Assembly: GCA_026392115.1 (NCBI GenBank)
Contig: JAPLCQ010000012.1
Location: 1 to 61,564, forward strand
Length of the DNA stretch: 61,564 nucleotides
Reading direction: 5' to 3'
Origin: Armatimonadota bacterium
Lineage (GTDB): Bacteria; Armatimonadota; Chthonomonadetes; Chthonomonadales; CAJBBX01
Shown piece after piece: positions 52,899 to 61,564 of this stretch. A program made the translations under genes and the position numbers. Numbering within the stretch: position 1 is the stretch's first letter; each line of letters begins with the position of its first letter. A model generated the notes under the pieces. It saw only the letters and a list, made by a program, of their open reading frames with translations, searched no databases and was not told the origin of the DNA.

Positions 52899-53767
52899 GC
52901 GGCGCACCGCGCATCATCGACGCGCACAACCACACTGATTGGCTGGGCCACGACCTGGCGCATACGCTGGCCAACATGGACCGGTACGGCATCGAACAGG
53001 CATGGCTCCTCTCCTGGGAGTGCCCCGAGGACGAGTATCCGCCCACCCCCAGCCTCTTCCATCGCGAGCCCGGCGGACCCATCCCCTTCGCTCGCGCCGT
53101 CAGCTACCGCGAGCGTGCGCCGGGCCGCTTCGTGCTGGGCTACTGCCCCGATCCGCGCCGCCCCGACGCCGTTACCCGACTGCAGGCGGCTCGGGAGATC
53201 TACGGCGCGCGAGTCTGCGGCGAGCTGAAGCTGCGGATGATGCTGGATAACCCCGACGCCCTGCGCCTCTTCCGCTACTGCGGCTCCGTGGGAATGCCCG
53301 TAACGGTTCACATCGACTACGAGCATCCCGCGGGCCACTCGTCGCCTCGCCCGAGCTGGTGGTACGGCGGCGGCGTGGAGGCGCTGGAGCGCGCGCTGAT
53401 CGCCTGCCCCGAGACCATCTTCCTGGGTCACGCGCCGGGCTTCTGGGCGCACATATCGGGCAGCGGCGTGGAGGTCGACAATCCTTACCCCACGGGGCCC
53501 GTGACGCCGGGCGGCCGGGTGCCGCGCCTGCTCCGCAGCTACCCGAACCTCTGGTGCGACCTCTCCGCCGGATCGGCCCACAACGCGCTCTCGCGGGATA
53601 TGGTCTTCGGTCGCGAGTTCGTGCTGGAGTTCCAGGACCGGCTGCTCTACGCCCGCGACCAGTTCGACAACATCCATCAGGAGCTGCTCGCCGCCTTCGA
53701 CCTGCCGTCGAAAGTACTCGCCAAAGTGATGGCCGGCAACGCGCTCCGGCTGGCGCCGGTGTCGTAG
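52895..53767 (+). CDS. Amidohydrolase family 2 (metal-dependent hydrolase)
   Basis: 290 residues. The N-terminal I-I-D-A-H-N-H-T metal motif, V-H-I-D-Y-E-H in the middle and F-L-G-H-A-P-G-F-W, then Y-A-R-D-Q-F-D-N late, form the expected metal/catalytic set. Family members act as decarboxylases or lactonases on sugar acids and aromatics. The ATGA overlap with the oxidoreductase suggests consecutive steps, such as lactone hydrolysis after sugar oxidation; that is inference. Confidence 0.82.
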   Translation: MSGAPRIIDAHNHTDWLGHDLAHTLANMDRYGIEQAWLLSWECPEDEYPPTPSLFHREPGGPIPFARAVSYRERAPGRFVLGYCPDPRRPDAVTRLQAAREIYGARVCGELKLRMMLDNPDALRLFRYCGSVGMPVTVHIDYEHPAGHSSPRPSWWYGGGVEALERALIACPETIFLGHAPGFWAHISGSGVEVDNPYPTGPVTPGGRVPRLLRSYPNLWCDLSAGSAHNALSRDMVFGREFVLEFQDRLLYARDQFDNIHQELLAAFDLPSKVLAKVMAGNALRLAPVS

Positions 53768-53780
53768 GGGAGGAGCAGAC

Positions 53781-56720
53781 ATGGCGGGCAGTATGATCGC
53801 GTGGCAGTCTCGGGCCGCCCTGCTGGCCGCGCCCCTCCTGGCGCTGGCCCTCTACGGTCCGCCGAATCCGCAGCCGCGTCAGCCCGTCGCCGTCTGGCCC
53901 GACCTGGGCGGGAAACCCTTCACCGTCTCGGCATGGGTCAGCACGCGGTCGGGTGGGACCATCGTGGCGCGTTGCCCGCCGCAGGGCCTCTGGGCGCCGC
54001 AATCCAAGGCGCTCTTCGTGCGCGAGGGGAAGCTCTGCTTCGACGTGGGCTGGGTGGGCGTCGTCGCCTCGCGGGCCGAGGTGGCCGACGGCCGCCTCCA
54101 CCATGTCGCGCTGACAGGCCCCAAGCCCTACACGCTCTGGATCGACGGCCGCCGGGACGCCGAGGCCGCGCTGGCGTCGGAGCCAGACCCGCCCGGCTGC
54201 CTGCTCCGCGTGGGGGCTGCGTGCCCCAACTTCCCCGAGCCCACCGCCCTCGACGGCGAGGTGGCCGACCTGCGCCTCTACCGCCAGACGCTGGTTGCGT
54301 CCGCCATTGCGGCGCTGGCTGCTGGGCCACCTGCAGCCGGCGAGGCGACCGCACCGGCCAGCCTACAGCGCGTGACCGTCGATGGCGGCCTGGCGATCCG
54401 CCCCCTGCGCCTCCGCTTCTCGGGCCGACAGGGGGTCGACCTGCCCGGCTCAGCCGTGGCGCTCCCGCTGCCCGACACCGTCGCCTCGGCGGTTTCGTTG
54501 AGGCGGGCGATCGTGGCGCTGCAATCCGAGGCCGGCGCTGCCTATCCGGCTCGTGCGCTCTTGAACCGGCTGGCCTCGCTCGAGGCCGCCGCGCGGCGCG
54601 ATCCGGCCTCGCCGCGCCTGCTCTCGGCACTGGATGCGCTTCGCCGCGAGGCGCTGGTCGCCCGCAACCCGCTGCTCGGCTTCCGCAAGCTCCTGGTGGT
54701 CAAGCGCAAGACCTACCAGTCATCGCACTACTACACAGACTACATTGACGGCTGCCGGGACTACGGCGGGTCGCTGGCCGAGGTCGACCTGGTCACCGGC
54801 CGATCCCGCGACCTGGCGCCCAGCCTCGCTCGGGGCATTTTTGGCCGATTCGACCTCTCGTTCGACGCCACGCGGGTCGTCTTCGACTGGAAGGCCTCGC
54901 CCGACGAGGGCTTCCGCATCTGGGAGGTGGGCGTCGACGGCAAGGGGCTGCGGCAGCTCACCTTCCCGGAGCCGACCGAGGCCGAGCTGGTTCGCGCCTA
55001 TCGCAACGTCGGCACGCCTACGGGCATCCCGTACCGCACGGGTACGGACGACATGCACCCCTGCTACCTGCCGTGCGGCGACATCGTATTCGTCACCACC
55101 CGGTGCCGCAAGGGCATCCTCTGCGACGAGCCGGATGTCCTCACGACCACGGTGCTGTACCGCATGGACCGCAACGGCAAGGGGATGCGCCCCCTCTCGT
55201 TCAACTCCGTGAGCGAGGCCACGCCTGTCGTCACCGCCGATGGGCGCATCCTGTACACGCGGTGGGAATACGTCGACAAGGGCGGCTCGGCCTGCAAGTG
55301 CCTCTGGAGCATGAACCCCGACGGCAGCGGCTCGGCCGAGGTCTACGCCAACAGCATCTCGCACCCGACGACGTTCATTGACGCTCGCGACATCCCCGGC
55401 CATCCGGGCCTCTACCTGGCCACCGGCGCGCCGCACATGCCGCTCTGCGTCGGCGCGATCCTCGAACTGAACACGGCCTACCCTCTCACCACGCTGTCGC
55501 CGCTCACCTACCGTACGCCCGACATCCGCACGCCGGACGAGCACGGCTACCGGCACCTGCGCAACGGGGCGTGGACGCTGGACTACGCTGGCCCGCTCTA
55601 TCGCGAGCCATTCCCGTTGAGCCGGAGCTTCTGCCTGGCGGCCGGCAATCCCGACCGGGCCTACAACCAGCCCAACGCCTACGCCGTCACGCTCATGGAT
55701 GCCTTCGGCAACCGCGTGGAGGTCTACCGAGACCCGTCTACCTCCTGCTGGGAGCCCTTCCCGCTCAGGCCGCGCCGCACGCCGCCGGTGATCCCCGACC
55801 GCAGCGGCCCCGACGCGCAGGGCTCGCTCGTCCTGTCGGATGTCTATGAGGGAATGCAGGGCATCGCCCTGGGCCGCGTGAAGTACCTCCGGATCATGGA
55901 GGATGTGCCCCGGCCCTGGGCCGCCCGGCGCACATGGCCCGGCGACGGCCGGAAGCAGCAGCACGTCGTCGTGAGCAAGGACGGCCACCTGGCGCCCAAG
56001 ATCGTCCACGGCATCGTCGATGTGGCGGCTGACGGCTCGGCTGCCTTCCGCGTGCCCGCCAACCGCAACATCTTCCTCCAGGCCCTCGATGCCAACCATA
56101 TGGAGTTGCAGAGGATGCGCACCTTCGTCAACGTGCGGCCCGGCGAGGTTCGGGGTTGCGTGGGGTGCCACGAGGAGAAGAAGCGCACGCCGAACTGGGG
56201 CGCCATGCCCGCGGCCCTGCGCCGCCCGTTCCAGTCGCCCCGCCCCGAGGCGGGGCAGACCACACCGCGCACGGTCCACTACGCCACCGACGTGCAGCCC
56301 GTCCTGGACCGCCACTGCGTCGGCTGCCACGGCTCCAAGGCGCCCGCGGCGGGTCTGGATCTGACCGGCGTCGAGACCGAGCAGTTCTGCCGATCCTACG
56401 AGGCCCTGATCGACCGGAAACTGGCCGGCAACGTGGTGGACGAGATCGGCGCCAAGCACGGCAATATCGAGGCCGCGCCGCCCCTCACCTACGGTTCGCA
56501 CACCAGCAAGCTGGCCAAGCTGCTGCTGGCGGGCCACGGCGCCACGGGCATGACGCAGGCCGAGATGATCCGCATGCTCACCTGGATCGACGCCAACGCG
56601 CCCTACTACGGCTCCTACGACGGCCGCCGCAACATCCGCTACGCCGGGATGCCCGACTACCGGCCCAAACCGCCCGAGGGCCCGGCCTGCACAGCGTGGA
56701 GCGGCCCGCCGGGGCCATGA
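53781..56720 (+). CDS. Hydrazine-synthase-alpha-like c-type cytochrome protein with N-terminal LamG domain
   Basis: 979 residues with an N-terminal hydrophobic segment. Residues about 40-185 are LamG-like (F-T-V-S-A-W-V and G-E-V-A-D-L-R-L-Y-R-Q). The middle is a beta-propeller of HZS-alpha type with WD40/TolB-like strands. Two haem c motifs are present, C793-V-G-C-H797 and C846-V-G-C-H850. It is homologous in fold only to HzsA of anammox bacteria; no other hydrazine synthase genes are nearby. Similar proteins are common in Planctomycetes and Verrucomicrobia. Likely periplasmic electron transfer linked to oxidation of glycan-derived products. Confidence 0.82.
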   Translation: MAGSMIAWQSRAALLAAPLLALALYGPPNPQPRQPVAVWPDLGGKPFTVSAWVSTRSGGTIVARCPPQGLWAPQSKALFVREGKLCFDVGWVGVVASRAEVADGRLHHVALTGPKPYTLWIDGRRDAEAALASEPDPPGCLLRVGAACPNFPEPTALDGEVADLRLYRQTLVASAIAALAAGPPAAGEATAPASLQRVTVDGGLAIRPLRLRFSGRQGVDLPGSAVALPLPDTVASAVSLRRAIVALQSEAGAAYPARALLNRLASLEAAARRDPASPRLLSALDALRREALVARNPLLGFRKLLVVKRKTYQSSHYYTDYIDGCRDYGGSLAEVDLVTGRSRDLAPSLARGIFGRFDLSFDATRVVFDWKASPDEGFRIWEVGVDGKGLRQLTFPEPTEAELVRAYRNVGTPTGIPYRTGTDDMHPCYLPCGDIVFVTTRCRKGILCDEPDVLTTTVLYRMDRNGKGMRPLSFNSVSEATPVVTADGRILYTRWEYVDKGGSACKCLWSMNPDGSGSAEVYANSISHPTTFIDARDIPGHPGLYLATGAPHMPLCVGAILELNTAYPLTTLSPLTYRTPDIRTPDEHGYRHLRNGAWTLDYAGPLYREPFPLSRSFCLAAGNPDRAYNQPNAYAVTLMDAFGNRVEVYRDPSTSCWEPFPLRPRRTPPVIPDRSGPDAQGSLVLSDVYEGMQGIALGRVKYLRIMEDVPRPWAARRTWPGDGRKQQHVVVSKDGHLAPKIVHGIVDVAADGSAAFRVPANRNIFLQALDANHMELQRMRTFVNVRPGEVRGCVGCHEEKKRTPNWGAMPAALRRPFQSPRPEAGQTTPRTVHYATDVQPVLDRHCVGCHGSKAPAAGLDLTGVETEQFCRSYEALIDRKLAGNVVDEIGAKHGNIEAAPPLTYGSHTSKLAKLLLAGHGATGMTQAEMIRMLTWIDANAPYYGSYDGRRNIRYAGMPDYRPKPPEGPACTAWSGPPGP

Positions 56721-56742
56721 GGACGTAAGAACGCACCGACCC

Positions 56743-56795
56743 TTGCAGCGTCGGTGCGGTCGGGGGTATGATATTCACCACTCGGGTGGTGAATA
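56743..56795 (+). promoter_or_regulatory. Promoter and operator of the TrmB-type regulator
   Basis: -35 TTGCAG (56743-56748), 18-bp spacer, -10 TATGAT (56767-56772). Overlapping and following the -10 is a perfect inverted repeat with 10-bp arms TATTCACCAC and GTGGTGAATA separated by TCGG (56772-56795), ending 4 bp before the start codon. It is probably the regulator's own operator. A separate hairpin GCACCGAC/GTCGGTGC at 56733-56757 could terminate the previous operon. Confidence 0.72.
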
Positions 56796-56799
56796 GCGC

Positions 56800-57516
56800 A
56801 TGGATCACGAACTACTGGGACTGACAGCCTACGAAGCCAAGGTCTACCGCGCGTTGCTGGCGCAGGGGCCCCTAACCGCATACGCCGCCGGCAAGGCAGC
56901 GGCGGTGCCGCTTTCGCGCGTCTACGAGGTCGTGGCCCGGTTGGCCGAGAAGGGCTTTGCCCGCTGTCTGGAGGGTGAGCCGGCCCGCTACGAGGCCGCA
57001 CCGCACCAACAGGTGGTCGACGATGCGCGCCGCCGCCTGCGGCAGGACCTCGACGCCCTGGCCTCCGAGTTGGCCTCCGTGGCCCAGCCCGACGCCCAAC
57101 CCGAGCGGCGTAGCCTGCGGGGGATGGATCAGGTGCTGCAGGCGGTTCGGACCGCCTCGTCGCCGGGAGCCGTCATCATCGCGGGAATGGGAGCCCGACA
57201 GGTCGCGGCTGCCGCAACCGGGGCGGGAGCCTCCGTGCTGCCCGGCGCCGAGCCGGATGCCGCAGGCGACGATGGCTTCGTGCTCATCTGCCCTGACGGG
57301 CTGCTGGTCGCCGGAAGCGTGGCGGCCGGCGGATCGGCCGTGGCGCTCCAGCACCCGCTACTCCACGCCCTGACCGCCCGGGGGCTGGCCCGGCCCGCGC
57401 GCCGCGCCGCCCAGGGCACCGTAGTGACCCCCAGGAGGCCCGACACGGGCCGCGCCTGGATCGATTGGGAGGCACAAAAGCAGCACCGCCTCCTCGCCGG
57501 CCGGCGACCTTCGTAG
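56800..57516 (+). CDS. TrmB-family transcriptional regulator
   Basis: 238 residues. The N-terminal winged helix reads L-G-L-T-A-Y-E-A-K-V-Y-R-A-L-L with P-L-S-R-V-Y-E-V-V-A-R-L as the recognition helix. A coiled region follows, then a C-terminal effector domain with L-R-G-M-D-Q-V-L-Q-A-V. TrmB proteins often sense sugars. It lies 48 nt before ahcY on the same strand, so it may control that gene and itself. Confidence 0.82.
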   Translation: MDHELLGLTAYEAKVYRALLAQGPLTAYAAGKAAAVPLSRVYEVVARLAEKGFARCLEGEPARYEAAPHQQVVDDARRRLRQDLDALASELASVAQPDAQPERRSLRGMDQVLQAVRTASSPGAVIIAGMGARQVAAAATGAGASVLPGAEPDAAGDDGFVLICPDGLLVAGSVAAGGSAVALQHPLLHALTARGLARPARRAAQGTVVTPRRPDTGRAWIDWEAQKQHRLLAGRRPS

Positions 57517-57564
57517 CCGGTCGCATCCCTCAGTCAACGACAACGAAAGGATAGCCAAACCTAG

Positions 57565-58821
<1,257 letters not shown>

Positions 58822-58839
58822 GTTGCGGCCGGCCCCGGG

Positions 58840-60558
58840 CTAGCCTTCGCGCTTGGGGTCGACGTGCAGCGTTCGTTCGTTGCGATAGGTCACGAGGCCC
58901 GGTGCGCCGCCTCGTGGCCTTCGCACATGCTTCTTCTGCGTAACGTCCACCGCCACCACCGACGAGTGCTTCGAGGCGCTGTTGCGCGCCGCCCAGACCG
59001 CCGCCTCCTGCAGTACTGCCGCCGGCACCGCCTCGGGGTGGCCCTTGCTCCGCACCACAACATGGGCGCCCGTTCCGCCTCGGACGTGCAGCCACCAGTC
59101 CGTCGGGGCTGCCACGCGGGTGGTCAGGTGGTCATTCGCTTCGGCTGAGAGCCCGATCAGGATTTCGTAGCCATCCACCGTCCGGACCGTGCTGATGCGA
59201 CCGCCGTGTGGCTCAGCGGCCTTCTTGGCGGCCACCGAGACCGGTGCCGGTCCCGGCTCGGGAGCCAGCAGCCCCGCCTCGCGCAAATCGGCGCAGAGGG
59301 TTCCGGGATCGGCCTCCGGGTCGTTGCGGAGCGACTGCAGCGCCGCCGATAGCGTTGCGATCTCGGCCTCCAGGCGTTCGCGGTACTCGGCCAGCCGTGC
59401 AGCTCCGCTCCGGGCCTTGCGCGCCTTGGCGAAGAGCCGCTCGGCGTTCTCCGGGATCGTCATGTCCGGGTCCAGCGTGATGGCGACCTCGGGCATATCG
59501 GCCTCGAAGAGGTCCGCCACCCGGGCTTCGGCTGAACCGGCGGCGATGACCGACTGGTGCGCCAGAAGCAGCTCGCCCCGGCGCTGGTGCGTCTCGGCTG
59601 AACCCAGCTTCCGCGCCTGTTGCGTCAGCTCCGTCATCGACGACTGGCGGCTCTTGAGCGCACGCTGCATCTGCCCTTCGGCCTGCCGCGAAAGGTTGGC
59701 TACATGGGCGTGGGTCTCCAACTCGGTGTACGCCGCATCAGCCGCCAGCGAGAAAGTACCCATGGCATGCGCGGCTACGCCGGGCAGGCAGACCGGTTCG
59801 ACCGGGTACGCGCCCAGGGCCACGCCCGCGGCGTCCCGGACCATGAAACCGTGACCCGCCGGCGCTCCGAACACGCTGCGCCACGCCTGCTCGACCGATT
59901 CCTCGGCGCATCGGGCGAGTAGTTCTTGCGCCAGGAAGGGCGATAGGCCCTGGAGCGTAGCCATGGCCCTGGCGGCTGCCGCCTCGGTGTCCGGTAGCGC
60001 CGCTGCCTCGGCCAGCGAACGCTGCGCGCCGTCCAGGCGGGGATCGACCGTTCCGGCGGCGATCGGCGCCATCACATAGGGGCGGCCGGGCAGGACCTCG
60101 CGCGTGCGGCTCAGGCGCGCCGAGATGTGCTTCATCGAGTCGAGAATCCGGCCGTCCGGGTCCACAAGGATGATGTTGGCGTGCTTGCCCATCATCTCCA
60201 CGACCAGGTCGCCGGCCGCCGTGCCCGCCCGCGAGAAGCGGAGCGTCACCACGCGATCGAACTCCGGCTGCTGGACGGCTGCCAGCGTGGCGCCGTCCAG
60301 GTGCTTGCGGCAGGCCATGCAGAAGACCGGCGGCTCCGGCGGGTTGGGTCGCTTCACCCAGGTCTCGTGGAGGCGCGCCCAGGTGGCATCGGCCGACAGC
60401 AGCAGGTATCGCCTCCGCCCGCCCGCGTAGATACCCAGCACGAGCTGCAGGGGCGCCGGTTGCGTGATGGACTGCACCAGCCCGCCCTGGAGCGTCCGGG
60501 CGATTTCATGCGTCGCCGCCTGCACGCACAGACTATCAAACGGTATCCGAGTAGCCAT
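58840..60558 (-). CDS. rqcH: Rqc2 homologue RqcH (NFACT protein) of ribosome-associated quality control
   Basis: 572 residues from ATG 60558 (an upstream in-frame start at 60630 lacks support). NFACT-N region with F-D-R-V-V-T-L-R-F near residue 100, a helical middle including a coiled coil, and the NFACT-R domain near the C-terminus: D-W-W-L-H-V-R-G-G-T-G-A-H-V-V-V. In bacteria RqcH binds stalled 50S subunits with tRNA-Ala and adds Ala tails that mark nascent chains for ClpXP. Convergent with ahcY (18-bp gap). Confidence 0.93.
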   Translation of the reverse strand: MATRIPFDSLCVQAATHEIARTLQGGLVQSITQPAPLQLVLGIYAGGRRRYLLLSADATWARLHETWVKRPNPPEPPVFCMACRKHLDGATLAAVQQPEFDRVVTLRFSRAGTAAGDLVVEMMGKHANIILVDPDGRILDSMKHISARLSRTREVLPGRPYVMAPIAAGTVDPRLDGAQRSLAEAAALPDTEAAAARAMATLQGLSPFLAQELLARCAEESVEQAWRSVFGAPAGHGFMVRDAAGVALGAYPVEPVCLPGVAAHAMGTFSLAADAAYTELETHAHVANLSRQAEGQMQRALKSRQSSMTELTQQARKLGSAETHQRRGELLLAHQSVIAAGSAEARVADLFEADMPEVAITLDPDMTIPENAERLFAKARKARSGAARLAEYRERLEAEIATLSAALQSLRNDPEADPGTLCADLREAGLLAPEPGPAPVSVAAKKAAEPHGGRISTVRTVDGYEILIGLSAEANDHLTTRVAAPTDWWLHVRGGTGAHVVVRSKGHPEAVPAAVLQEAAVWAARNSASKHSSVVAVDVTQKKHVRRPRGGAPGLVTYRNERTLHVDPKREG

Positions 60559-60650
60559 ACCGAGAGTGTACGCCACAAGCGTTGTGCGCGACCAGCATCG
60601 GGCTTCGCGGACCCATGGGGCATAATCCATGCGAAGACGGGAGCTGAGCG

Positions 60651-61403
60651 ATGCGCACGATCTGGTTGGGACGGGTGGACTACCAAGACGCGTGGGAACT
60701 CCAGCGTGAGCTGGCGGCGCTCCGCGCCGACGGGGGCATCGATGACCTGCTGATCCTGCTGGAGCACCCGCCCACTATCACGTTGGGACGCGGCTTCCAT
60801 GCCGAAAACCTCCTGCGGAGCCCCGAGAGCCTGGCAACGGCGGGTGTGGCTCTGGTCGAAACCGATCGAGGCGGCGATGTCACCTACCACGCGCCGGGGC
60901 AGTTAGTAGGCTATCCCATCGTCGGCCTCGCCGACCGCGCGAAGGATGTGCACGCCTACCTGCGCGACGTGGAGGGCTGCATCATCGCGGCGCTAGGCGA
61001 CCTGGGGCTCGAGGCCCGGCGACTGCCTCCCCATACCGGCGTCTGGGTGGGGGACAGGAAGGTCTGCGCCATTGGGATCAAGGTGAGCCGCTGGGTGACG
61101 CTGCATGGCTTCGCGCTGAACGCCTCCGCGGACCTGGCCGGCTTCGGGATGATCATCCCGTGCGGGATTCGCGACAAGGGCGTAACATCGCTGACAATCG
61201 AGCTGGGGAGGCTTGTATCCCCGCGTGATCTGGTACACTTCATGTCCGCGCGGTTCACTGAGCAGTTCTCGCAGCCGTCTTCTGCAGCCTTCCCGCCGCG
61301 GGCCGGACTATCCGACAAGATGCGAAAACTCCTGGTCTCAGGGGTTGACTCTGGTGGAGAGCCGGTGCTATCCTGTTTAGCCGTTGCGCCCCCCGGTGCT
61401 TAG
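60651..61403 (+). CDS. lipB: Octanoyl transferase LipB with C-terminal extension
   Basis: 250 residues. Cytoplasmic enzyme that moves octanoyl from ACP to lipoyl domains, the first step of lipoate synthesis. The catalytic Cys is C171 in I-I-P-C-G-I and Lys is K144 in C-A-I-G-I-K-V; the family block R-G-G-D-V-T-Y-H-A-P-G-Q is present. Homology ends near residue 215. The last ~35 residues are encoded by DNA that also contains the apparent rRNA promoter (61345-61374), so the tail may be a by-product of overlap. Confidence 0.94.
   Translation: MRTIWLGRVDYQDAWELQRELAALRADGGIDDLLILLEHPPTITLGRGFHAENLLRSPESLATAGVALVETDRGGDVTYHAPGQLVGYPIVGLADRAKDVHAYLRDVEGCIIAALGDLGLEARRLPPHTGVWVGDRKVCAIGIKVSRWVTLHGFALNASADLAGFGMIIPCGIRDKGVTSLTIELGRLVSPRDLVHFMSARFTEQFSQPSSAAFPPRAGLSDKMRKLLVSGVDSGGEPVLSCLAVAPPGA
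61345..61374 (+). promoter_or_regulatory. Putative rRNA operon promoter
   Basis: -35 TTGACT (61345-61350), 18-bp spacer, -10 TATCCT (61369-61374), inside the 3' end of lipB and about 50 bp before a boxA-like sequence. Confidence 0.55.
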
Positions 61404-61564
61404 TTTCCCGGGAAGTTGGCGTGGTTCTTTGACAATCGCATAGGGTCTGGGTAAATGCGTGCGACAATCTGTTCGCATGTTAGGGTTGTGTGAGTGAGTG
61501 TTGAGGGTTTGTTTGATTTGAGGGCTCGTGGCGTTGTCGTGAGTTCTTGAGTTTAGCAAGCTAC
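61404..61564 (+). other. Leader of a ribosomal RNA operon with boxA-like element
   Basis: No reading frame of interest. GGTTCTTTGACA (61423-61434) resembles the boxA antitermination motif found in rRNA leaders. The following T/G-rich, A+T-raised sequence is unlike the coding DNA around it. The 16S gene is expected just beyond the window. Confidence 0.6.

Noticed and set aside
53781-56720. Anammox hydrazine synthase
   Set aside because: Only the HZS-alpha-like architecture is present; there are no beta/gamma subunits or other anammox genes, and the neighbours are carbohydrate genes.
57517-57564. SAH riboswitch before ahcY
   Set aside because: The gap is only 48 nt and shows no pseudoknot-like pairing; too short for the known SAH riboswitch.

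Overview
The window is about 61.5 kb of G+C-rich bacterial DNA with few gaps between genes and many start/stop overlaps. The mixture of secreted glycoside hydrolases, DUF4838 and GH36/GH127-like proteins, a hydrazine-synthase-alpha-like cytochrome protein and a secreted sortilin-like/Ig-repeat giant suggests a saccharolytic bacterium such as Armatimonadota or a Planctomycetes/Lentisphaerae-like lineage. This is inference from gene content only. An rRNA promoter and boxA-like leader at the right edge point to a 16S gene just outside the window, which would settle the taxonomy.

Layout. 1-4389 (-): a partial secreted beta-propeller protein with at least seven Ig-like repeats. 4587-8452 (+): a tightly overlapping operon encoding a tetraether-synthase-like (Tes/MJ0619-type) radical SAM protein, an isoprenylcysteine-methyltransferase-like membrane enzyme, a DUF4395 protein, an Lgt-family diacylglyceryl transferase paralog and two duplicated small membrane proteins. 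This is a candidate membrane-lipid or lipid-anchor modification system. pgi follows, then an endonuclease-III-like gene that has lost its FeS C-terminus. 10830-13329: a PNGase F-like secreted protein and an FAH-family hydrolase. 13244-15948: a restriction-modification-Vsr island inserted at the 3' end of the FAH gene and flanked by perfect 93-bp direct repeats. 15963-19368: a secreted transglutaminase-like protein, a PIG-L deacetylase and a DAHP synthase. 19460-22317: a Fur-family regulator, FeoB and a zinc-ribbon protein, with three copies of one 17-bp palindrome at the promoters.

22.4-36.4 kb holds secreted carbohydrate-active proteins (DUF4838, GH32-like, a double-TIM-barrel hydrolase and two GH36 enzymes). 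They are interrupted by a toxin-first RelE-type TA pair and an AAA15 ATPase/DUF4276 pair that looks like phage defence. 36.5-42.7 kb carries an MNT-HEPN toxin-antitoxin pair, a DUF1801 gene, a frameshifted SWIM-domain gene with its SNF2 helicase, and a YkgJ-like cysteine-cluster protein. 42.8-43.2 kb is an array of REP-like double hairpins.

43.1-56.7 kb is a second polysaccharide locus: a GH127-like enzyme, divergent from a five-gene run of two very large secreted proteins, a short Gfo/Idh/MocA oxidoreductase, an amidohydrolase and the HzsA-like c-type cytochrome protein. The window closes with a TrmB-type regulator (with a perfect operator palindrome) ahead of ahcY, then the ribosome-quality-control factor RqcH (NFACT), lipB, and the rRNA promoter overlapping the 3' end of lipB.
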